Position numbers and translations under genes: made by a program. Below are positions 1-7,200 of a stretch of DNA of 64,000 bases, in pieces (the first letter of the stretch is position 1; the number at the start of each line of letters is the position of its first letter). Source of the DNA: JAMLHH01 sp037189845 (GTDB lineage: Bacteria; Bacteroidota; Bacteroidia; Chitinophagales; JADIYW01); contig JBBCIS010000002.1 of assembly GCA_037189845.1 (NCBI GenBank), positions 1-64,000 of the forward strand, read 5' to 3'. The notes beneath the pieces were generated by a model. The model had not been told where the DNA came from. It saw only the letters and a program-made list of their open reading frames with translations, and ran no database searches.

Positions 1-74
1 ACAATGCCTTTATCCTGAGCAAATGTACTCACGCTAATACATAAAAATACCAGTACACTCAACAAATACCTCAT
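1..74 (-). CDS. N-terminus of a secreted protein, cut by window edge
   Basis: Only the first 24 codons lie in the window. They read MRYLLSVLVFLCISVSTFAQ followed by DKGI: a hydrophobic core ending in A-Q, a typical Bacteroidota signal peptide. The ATG (74-72) overlaps the TGA of the upstream small gene by four bases (ATGA), so the two are probably co-transcribed and translationally coupled. The mature protein lies outside the window, so no function can be given. Confidence 0.6.
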   Translation of the reverse strand, partial: MRYLLSVLVFLCISVSTFAQDKGI

Positions 75-334
75 GGCTTACCCCTTTTTGAGCGTTCTGA
101 AACATATTCCGGGCCATGAAAATTATAGGTGGAATAGGGAGATTTATTGAATATCTTAACCAAGATAAGTCCGGCTTGTGCTAAATATTTCGAATTTGAA
201 TTTAGACTGTACAAAATTATTAATGGGTAATAGTACTTCTGTCCCGGAACTAAGGGTGTTCCTCTAAATTTATCATAGCTACTTGTAACTGATACAACCG
301 AAAAACAAAATAAAAACAGCAACAGGCCTTTCAT
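71..334 (-). CDS. small secreted hypothetical protein, 87 aa
   Basis: The protein starts with a hydrophobic stretch (residues 1-18, MKGLLLFLFCFSVVSVTS) that looks like a signal peptide. The rest is short and polar, with many Tyr, Ser and Asn and no motif I recognise. Its TGA overlaps the ATG of the next gene on the same strand in an ATGA junction, which argues that it is really translated and belongs to a small secreted-protein operon running out of the window. Function unknown. Confidence 0.5.
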   Translation of the reverse strand: MKGLLLFLFCFSVVSVTSSYDKFRGTPLVPGQKYYYPLIILYSLNSNSKYLAQAGLILVKIFNKSPYSTYNFHGPEYVSERSKRGKP

Positions 335-688
335 ATTAAATGTTTTACAACTTGTTACAAGTTACAGAAAGAGATTCATTATTCGAAATTTAGATTTAAT
401 AAAATTTTTAAAATATACATTCTAATATCACTTAAAATCCATACCTGATCGTCCTATCTTCTTAAGGCTTGCCTATACTTCAAGCTAACATAGCTCTATA
501 TCCAGAAAAAGAAGATATAAGATTGAAATATCTGATGCATTAATTATCGCATTCATCAGTATAGAAGTAGTTTTCAAACAAAATAACAGAAGTTACCAGC
601 TATAAATTCAATTGGACCAAGGTTCCTGTATAAAGAAATAATTATCATTTGTTCCCTATCTTTGAGAATAGCCTCTAAAACAGGAATC
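335..688. other. divergent intergenic region with a 15-bp palindrome
   Basis: This AT-rich stretch separates the leftward small-protein operon from the rightward methyltransferase. It contains a perfect interrupted palindrome, AACTTGTTACAAGTT at 349-363 (arms of 6, centre of 3), 15 bases upstream of the leftward gene. That is a position where an operator could sit, but no regulator is visible nearby. A TATCTTTG box at 657-664 lies before the methyltransferase. I see no other gene here. Confidence 0.4.
657..664 (+). promoter_or_regulatory. possible -7 box (TATCTTTG) for the methyltransferase
   Basis: TATCTTTG matches the Bacteroidota -7 consensus TAnnTTTG. Transcription would begin about 6-8 bases downstream, giving a leader of roughly 18 bases before the ATG at 689 and excluding the TTG at 662 as a start. 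No good TTG -33 element lies at the right distance, so confidence is limited. Confidence 0.35.
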
Positions 689-1489
689 ATGTCATTTGAA
701 GATAATTATCTGGAAATCAATAAGCAATCCTGGAACAAAAGAACAGAAGTTCACTTAACCTCAGATTTTTATGATGTTGCAGGATTTTTAAAGGGTCGTT
801 CTTCTCTAAATGATATTGAGCTCAATTTATTAGGAGATATTGAAGGAAAAGACATCTTACACTTGCAATGTCATTTTGGCCAGGATGCTATTTCTCTATC
901 CAGAAAAGGTGCAAAAGTTACCGGAGTAGATCTATCAGATCTGGCAATTCAGAGTGCAAAAGATCTGGCACAAAAAGCCGGCACTGATACGGCATTCATC
1001 TGTTGTGATGTATACGATTCGCCCAACCACATTGACAGAAAATTTGATATTGTCTATACAAGCTACGGAGTGATAGGTTGGCTGCCCGATATGAATAGAT
1101 GGGCAAAGGTCATCAGCCATTTCCTCCGACCAGGCGGAAAGCTGGTTTTTGCTGAATTTCATCCTGTAGTCTGGATGTTTGACTATGATTTTCAAAAAGT
1201 AGAATATAACTACTTCAATTCCAATGCTATTATAGAAACTGAGTCCGGCACTTATGGTGACAGGGACGCAGACATTCAGATTCAGGATGTATCATGGAAT
1301 CATAGTATCAGTGAAGTAGTCAATAGCCTGATTCAAAACGGCTTAACTATTTTATCGCTGGATGAATTTGATTACTCACCGTATAATTGCTTCAAAAACA
1401 CTATTGAATCAGAACCGGGCAAATTCAGAATCAACCACTTAGGCAATAAAATCCCAATGTTGTATACTTTGGTAGCAGAAAAGAAATAA
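689..1489 (+). CDS. class I SAM-dependent methyltransferase
   Basis: This 266-residue protein has a Rossmann methyltransferase core. The SAM-binding motif I region reads DILHLQCHFGQDAISLSRKG, followed by the acidic motif II VTGVDLS. A CCDVYD segment sits where the adenine-contacting Asp is expected. HLQCHFGQ in motif I, in place of the classic GxGxG, is typical of a subgroup of uncharacterised bacterial SAM methyltransferases. The substrate cannot be told. The ATG at 689 is preferred to a TTG at 662 because it starts the conserved region and follows a -7 box. The gene stands alone, convergent with der. Confidence 0.85.
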   Translation: MSFEDNYLEINKQSWNKRTEVHLTSDFYDVAGFLKGRSSLNDIELNLLGDIEGKDILHLQCHFGQDAISLSRKGAKVTGVDLSDLAIQSAKDLAQKAGTDTAFICCDVYDSPNHIDRKFDIVYTSYGVIGWLPDMNRWAKVISHFLRPGGKLVFAEFHPVVWMFDYDFQKVEYNYFNSNAIIETESGTYGDRDADIQIQDVSWNHSISEVVNSLIQNGLTILSLDEFDYSPYNCFKNTIESEPGKFRINHLGNKIPMLYTLVAEKK

Positions 1490-1553
1490 TCATCAAACCT
1501 CTCCGGTAATAATATCCGGATTTCCATGAAGAAATAGCTATACCTGAAGAATA

Positions 1554-2867
1554 TTATTTCTTTCTCATGAAGATATTGATCGGAACACCACTGAAATCAA
1601 AATTTTCTCTCAGGCGGTTTTCTAGATAACTTTTATATGCTTGTCTGACATGATCCGGGTGGTTACAGAAAAATGCAAATGATGGCACTCTTGTAGGCAG
1701 CTGAGTCACAAATTTGATGCGGATATATTCACCACGATATGCCGGCGGCGGGTATTTTTCAATTTCTGCAAGCATCACTTCATTGAGCTTGGAAGTAGAT
1801 ATTTTACGTTGCGTATTATCATACACTTCCAGAATTTTGTCTATCGCTTTATGTATTCTTTGTTTTTCAATTGCTGAGATAAAAATAATAGGTACATCTC
1901 TGAAAGGTGCGATTTTTTCACGTATCACGTTTTCGTACTCCTTCATCGTATTGGTTTCCTTCTCTATCGCATCCCATTTATTTACCAGAATGACAACTCC
2001 TTTTTTCTTCAGTTGAATTTGTCTGAAGATCGTCATGTCCTGTGCTTCTATGCCCAGAGTAGCATCTATTATCAGCAGGCACACATCTGATTCATCTATT
2101 GCTTTAATAGCACGAATAACAGAATAGAACTCCAGATTTTCATTGACTTTATTTTTCTTACGGATACCTGCTGTATCAATCAGTAAAAACTCTTTACCGT
2201 AAAGATTGTAATAGGTATGAATAGAATCACGTGTAGTACCTGCAATATCTGTAACAATATTTCTTTGTTTTCCGGTCAATGTATTGAGCAATGTAGATTT
2301 TCCTACATTCGGCTGACCAACGATAGCTATTTTAGGCAAAACAGGAGCATCTTCATCAATAGTCACATCATCCTCTTTAATGTGAGCTGTGATAGCATCC
2401 ATTAATTCGCCTGTCCCGCTTCCGCTGATAGAAGATATAAAAAACGCATCGGCAAACCCCATCGCATAAAACTCTGCTCCCTGATACAGGCGCTGAGAAT
2501 TATCGACTTTATTGACTGCTAATAATACCGGCTTTTTAGATTTTCTGAGCTCATCTGTCATCGCATCATCCAGGTCAGTAATACCTGTAGTCACATCTGT
2601 AACGAATACGATCAGTGAAGCTTCTTCAATAGCAATCCGAACCTGTTCCCTGATAGCAGATTCAAAAACATCAGCAGAATTAGGAACAAATCCTCCTGTA
2701 TCAACAATGTTAAACAATTTACCATCCCATTCGGTCACTCCATACTGACGGTCACGGGTCACTCCGCTCAAGTCATCTGTAATGGCTTTTCTATATCCGA
2801 CCATACGGTTGAAAAGTGTAGATTTTCCTACGTTTGGACGACCCACTATGGCTACTGTAAAACTCAT
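1554..2867 (-). CDS. der: ribosome biogenesis GTPase Der (EngA)
   Basis: Der acts in 50S subunit assembly. The 437 residues hold two consecutive GTPase domains: GRPNVGKS (residues about 8-15) with NKVD near 118, then GQPNVGKS near 183 with NKWD near 297. DTAG-type switch motifs are present in each. A C-terminal KH-like domain ends in the basic tail INIFMRKK. Length and order match the family. It lies just downstream of era on the same strand but has its own promoter (2888-2921) overlapping the end of era. Confidence 0.97.
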   Translation of the reverse strand: MSFTVAIVGRPNVGKSTLFNRMVGYRKAITDDLSGVTRDRQYGVTEWDGKLFNIVDTGGFVPNSADVFESAIREQVRIAIEEASLIVFVTDVTTGITDLDDAMTDELRKSKKPVLLAVNKVDNSQRLYQGAEFYAMGFADAFFISSISGSGTGELMDAITAHIKEDDVTIDEDAPVLPKIAIVGQPNVGKSTLLNTLTGKQRNIVTDIAGTTRDSIHTYYNLYGKEFLLIDTAGIRKKNKVNENLEFYSVIRAIKAIDESDVCLLIIDATLGIEAQDMTIFRQIQLKKKGVVILVNKWDAIEKETNTMKEYENVIREKIAPFRDVPIIFISAIEKQRIHKAIDKILEVYDNTQRKISTSKLNEVMLAEIEKYPPPAYRGEYIRIKFVTQLPTRVPSFAFFCNHPDHVRQAYKSYLENRLRENFDFSGVPINIFMRKK

Positions 2868-2887
2868 TTCTGTTTAATATTGAGGTG

Positions 2888-2921
2888 CAAAGATACGTGT
2901 ATATTATTCTTTATAGCCAAA
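2888..2921 (-). promoter_or_regulatory. promoter of der
   Basis: On the minus strand there is TTTG (2921-2918), a 22-base spacer, then TATCTTTG (2895-2888), fitting the Bacteroidota -33/-7 consensus. Transcription should start about 2880, shortly before the ATG at 2867. The -33 box lies in the last codons of era, so der can be transcribed independently. Confidence 0.6.
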
Positions 2922-3788
2922 ACTTCGAAGATTCCTGTCGTTATTTCTCCAATTTGGCAATACCTTAACATAGGTTTCAAGAAAAATTTTCTTTTGAAAA
3001 AACACTTCCATATCTTTTCTGGCATCCATTCCTACTTTTTTGAGCATGGCACCATTTTTACCGATAACAATCGGCTTCTGAGATTCCCTCTCAACATAAA
3101 TCACCGCCGAAATCCGGATCAGGTTATCTTCTTCCTTAAAGCTATCTACAGCTACTTCACAGGAATAGGGTATTTCTTTAGTGTAGTTCTGAAGAATCTT
3201 TTCTCTGATAATTTCAGTTACAAAAAATCTTTCCGGTTTGTCCGTAAACTGATCTTTATCAAAATAGGCCTCCCCTTCAGGAAGTCTGGCCAATACCCAC
3301 TGAAAAGCGATATCTATATTGACATTTTCAATAGCAGAAACAGGCAAAATATGAGCTGCCGGGAAATCCTGAGCATACTGTTCTACCCACTCGTTTAGCT
3401 GTTCAGGCTGGATCTGATCTATTTTATTTACTAAAAGAAGAACGGGAATATCCATCTCTTTGATAATACGATATTCATCCGGCTGTTTTTCAGGAGCATC
3501 TCCTGCCTCTATCATATAGATAAAAATATCCGCATCTTCTAAAGACGTTCTTACAAAGCTCATCATGGATTCCTGCATTTTGTAGGCAGGTTTGTCTATG
3601 ATGCCGGGAAGATCAGAAATCACTACCTGAAAATTTTCCCCGCTTAAGATTCCGAATATTCTATGTCTGGTTGTTTGAGCCTTGGAAGTAATGATGGACA
3701 AACGCTCACCCATCAATGCATTCATAAAAGTAGATTTACCGACATTAGGTTTACCGAGAATATTGACGAAACCGGAAAGATGCTTCAC
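2904..3788 (-). CDS. era: ribosome assembly GTPase Era
   Basis: Era binds the 3' end of 16S rRNA and helps mature the 30S subunit. The N-terminal GTPase domain has GKPNVGKS (residues 12-19), DLPG near 60 and NKID near 124. The C-terminal KH domain includes the VIGKNGAMLKKVG loop near 242. The length of 294 residues is normal. The start is GTG at 3788, which begins the conserved N-terminus. It is divergent from tRNA-fMet, and der follows on the same strand, grouping two ribosome-assembly GTPases. Confidence 0.97.
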   Translation of the reverse strand: MKHLSGFVNILGKPNVGKSTFMNALMGERLSIITSKAQTTRHRIFGILSGENFQVVISDLPGIIDKPAYKMQESMMSFVRTSLEDADIFIYMIEAGDAPEKQPDEYRIIKEMDIPVLLLVNKIDQIQPEQLNEWVEQYAQDFPAAHILPVSAIENVNIDIAFQWVLARLPEGEAYFDKDQFTDKPERFFVTEIIREKILQNYTKEIPYSCEVAVDSFKEEDNLIRISAVIYVERESQKPIVIGKNGAMLKKVGMDARKDMEVFFQKKIFLETYVKVLPNWRNNDRNLRSFGYKE

Positions 3789-3804
3789 AAAGAAAAAATT
3801 TATG

Positions 3805-3812
3805 CAAATATA
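3805..3812 (-). promoter_or_regulatory. possible -7 box of era
   Basis: The minus strand reads TATATTTG at 3812-3805, matching TAnnTTTG, about 16 bases before the era GTG. No clear -33 TTG is seen at the usual spacing. It abuts the -33 element of the divergent tRNA promoter, so the two units share a compact promoter region. Confidence 0.4.
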
Positions 3813-3813
3813 C

Positions 3814-3843
3814 TTGTTTATTCTTTAAACTTATGTACCTTTG
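3814..3843 (+). promoter_or_regulatory. promoter of tRNA-fMet
   Basis: TTG (3814-3816), a 19-base spacer and TACCTTTG (3836-3843) form an excellent Bacteroidota promoter. It lies 12 bases before the mature 5' end of the tRNA, so the primary transcript needs only a short 5' trim. Confidence 0.75.
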
Positions 3844-3855
3844 CACTCGCAATAT

Positions 3856-3928
3856 CGCGGGATGGAGCAGTTGGTAGCTCGTCGGGCTCATAACCCGAAG
3901 GCCACAGGTTCGAGTCCTGTTCCCGCTA
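3856..3928 (+). tRNA. initiator tRNA-fMet (CAT)
   Basis: A full cloverleaf of 73 bases is visible: acceptor CGCGGGA/TCCCGCT, D arm GAGC/GCTC, anticodon arm TCGGG-CTCATAA-CCCGA, T arm ACAGG-TTCGAGT-CCTGT and discriminator A. Two hallmarks make it the initiator rather than an elongator: the first acceptor pair is mismatched (C1 with T72), and the anticodon stem has three consecutive G-C pairs next to the loop. CCA is not encoded. Confidence 0.95.
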
Positions 3929-3934
3929 CAAGAT

Positions 3935-3966
3935 GAAAAGCTCCGGATTCCGGGGCTTTTTTTATT
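3935..3966 (+). terminator. terminator of tRNA-fMet
   Basis: AAGCTCCGG, a short ATTC loop and CCGGGGCTT form a 9-bp stem (one G-T wobble) followed by a run of T. It lies just after the tRNA on the same strand, so it is a standard intrinsic terminator. Confidence 0.8.
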
Positions 3967-4279
3967 TTCTATTCCTGTCAGATTTGTGCTCAAGCTTTTT
4001 TGTTCTTTGGCTTTTAAGAAAACGAATACCAATTTCGGTTTTCAACTTTAACAGGTGATTTATACACTATTTTTACCACAAAGCTCATCTGCTTATCAAC
4101 ATTACCTTCACACAATTCATCCTTCTTTTCCACAATATAAAAAGTGAACGTTATAACAGTTACCTTTAAAAATGAAGAACCAATATAATCTTTGACATAT
4201 AATTCATTTATTATTAACAAAATAGACATTCAGACTAAAAAGAAAAAAAATTATATTTAACAAGTTTTAGGTATACTTT
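3967..4279. other. intergenic, AT-rich; weak minus-strand ORF
   Basis: About 310 bases lie between the tRNA terminator and the giant secreted protein. A 71-codon minus-strand frame (4014-4229) is open, but it has no recognised domain, no signal peptide and no promoter I can see, so I do not call it a gene. No clear promoter for the downstream gene was found. Confidence 0.4.
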
Positions 4280-7200
4280 ATGGGAAGATTTTTTACACTA
4301 TTTTTTATAATACTTTTTGGAATTAATAATAATATCTGGGGGCAGGTAGACACAATAGCTGTTCAGGATTTTGAAACCACCCCTGCTGCACCTGTTTTAA
4401 CATACACAACGTCAGGTTCAGGAACATCAGTTTTAATTGGGCAATTATCAGGAGGACTGCCTTCAAATAGCCCTTACTACGTTAGTGGGACGAGAGGGTT
4501 TACAAGAAGTGCAGGTAGCGGAACCGGCACTTTGACATCTTCGGTAACAGACGTGAGTGCTTATACGGATATTTCTATTTCGTTTAGATTGGCATCACTT
4601 TCTACTACTACCGGAAATGGTGCAGAAACAGGAGATTATGTATCTATCAGCATTTCTACTGATGGTGGTGCTACATGGGACGAACAAAGTAGAATTACAG
4701 GGACTAATAATACTTGTTGGGCGTTTACTGACGGCAGAAGTGCTGACAGGACTTATTCAACTTCGGCTTATACGACTTTCAATCCGGGATACAATAATTA
4801 CAGTACACCAGCAAATGGATACAGCACCGTGGTTGTCAACGCCATACCTCCCACTACCCAATTGCAAATCAGAATAGTACTTGCCAATAACTCAACAAAT
4901 GAGATATGGGCCATAGACAATATTGTCATCACCGGAATACCTGCAGATCCCGCTATCATCAACCTTTCCAGATCCAGCGCAAGCGACTTTACTTACGTTT
5001 TTGGTGCAGGTCCATCTGCTGTGGACACATTCAGAATCTCTGGCGATAGTTTAGTACCGCAAAATGGATATTTAGGCCTGAAGGCAAGTTCTAATTACCA
5101 AATAAGCACTAGCTCAGGAGGTCCATTTTCGGATTCTATCAGTGTAGCTTATACAGATTCCACATTGACATGGACAACTATATATGCCAGAATGGTCAGT
5201 GGATTATCAGTAGGCTCGCATACCGGAACAGTAACTGTATCCGGAGGAGATGCTACGAACAAAACACTGAATCTCAGCGGTACTGTCACTCCCGGGCCTT
5301 GCGGAGATTTAATTATTTCAGAATATGTTTTAGGAAGCAGCAACAATAAATACATAGAAATCTATAATCCAACTTCCGGCACTATACAATTAAATGACGG
5401 AAGCACCCATTTTTACAGGCTTACATACTATGCAAACGGTGCTTCATCCCCTACCAATACAATAAATTTATCCTCTAACGCATCCATTCCTGCTTACGGT
5501 ACTTATGTGATTGGACATTCTTCGGGAACTATACACTCACCCAATCAAACATTCGGATGGGCATTTAACGGGGATGATGCTATTTCTTTACAAAAAAGAG
5601 TTGGTGCAACGTATCAGGATATTGATGTATTTGGAGAAATAGGTGTAGATCCAGGAACGGACTGGACAGTCGGAGGTGTATCTACTCTGGCAACTACATT
5701 AGTCAGAAGACCTGAAGTGCAAACAGGAAGTCCATCTCAGTCAGGATTCCCTTCATTAGGAACAGAATGGATTTCTTATACTAATAATGAAGGACACACA
5801 TTAGGAGCACATGCCAGTTCCTGTCAGAATACCAATATCACTTATATCACAGGCTTATCGGTCAGCACTATATGCCCCGGACAAACAATGACTGTAGATT
5901 TTACTACTACAGGGACATATAACTCCGGCAATATTTTTACAGTTCAGCTATCCGGCAGCAACGGATTATTCTCCAGCCCTGTTAATATAGGAACTTTGTC
6001 TCTTTCCGGAACAAATCCATCCGGAACTATCAATGTAACTATTCCCGGCGGCACTACTTCTTCAGCAAATTATCATCTGAGAATTATTTCCAGTAATCCG
6101 AGCTCAGGAACCGTCATCAGCATACAGCATCTCAATGTACCCAGTACGACTCCTCCTGTTGTCACCGGCCCTGCCACAACTCAGGAAAATAATGCCACGA
6201 CTCTATCCTGGACAAACCCTTCATCCGGGTGCTGGGAAGAAGTCATGGCAGTCATTTCTACTACTCCGTCATTTACTTTTACCCCTACGGGAAATGGCAG
6301 TTTGTATACCGCCAACCCTGTTTATGGTTCCGGAAATCAGGTAATATACAAAGGCACTGGAAATGCAGTAAATATTACAGGATTAACCAACGGAACCATT
6401 TATTATATAAAAATATTCACCCGTAACGGAACAACGTGGTCATCAGCAGTAGAGCATGAAATATTAGTGGACCCATATTGTCATCCTAAATATAATTACT
6501 ATCCAATCTCTCCTTCTGCTGGAAGCTGCGATGAATATATCTCCAATGTAACCCTTGAGACCATCAATAATACCACAGCACCAGGTTGTGGATTTAATGG
6601 CTATAGCTGGTATGCCAACCAATCTACTACTTTAGTAAAAGGCGAAACTTATATTCTGAACGTAAGAGTAGGTATTGTGGTTGGATCTGATGATGAATCT
6701 TATAGTGGAGACGATATCAGAGTCTATATTGATTATAACCAGGATGGTATTTTCCAAAATAATGCAACAGAACGAATTGTTAACTTAGTGAACAATGGCG
6801 GTACAGGCTCTTACACCTTTACAGTACCCGCAGGTATACTGGCAGGAAGCTACCGTATGAGAATACAGCTAATGTACTACAGTGGCTCCGGCTCTCCATC
6901 TGATCCAAACGGTGCATGTGATCAGACTTTCAGAGACGGAGAGACGGAGGACTATACCCTGACTATTATAGATCCATGTACACCAATTGTCTCCAACTTC
7001 AGCTTTTATCCCAACAATGGTACTGAGGGAACAGAGGTGAAAATTACAAAAGTAACGACTGCTTCAACAGGTAATTTCTCAATAGTTACCGGAGTTCTAT
7101 TCAATAATATTCCCGCTGCTTCATTCAGGATCGAAGATGATAATACTATTTATGCCATTGTTCCTAACGGAGCAGGTACCGGAAGGATTACATTAATAGA

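Noticed and set aside
662..688. TTG at 662 as start of the methyltransferase
   Set aside because: The TTG lies inside the -7 box at 657-664, upstream of any transcript from it; the ATG at 689 begins the conserved protein.
2880..3398. 172-codon plus-strand frame opposite era
   Set aside because: It lies antisense to the well-conserved era gene, has no recognisable domain and no promoter, so it is a shadow of the real gene.
4014..4229. 71-codon minus-strand frame before the giant T9SS gene
   Set aside because: Intergenic and protein-like in parts, but with no signal peptide, domain or promoter; left unannotated.
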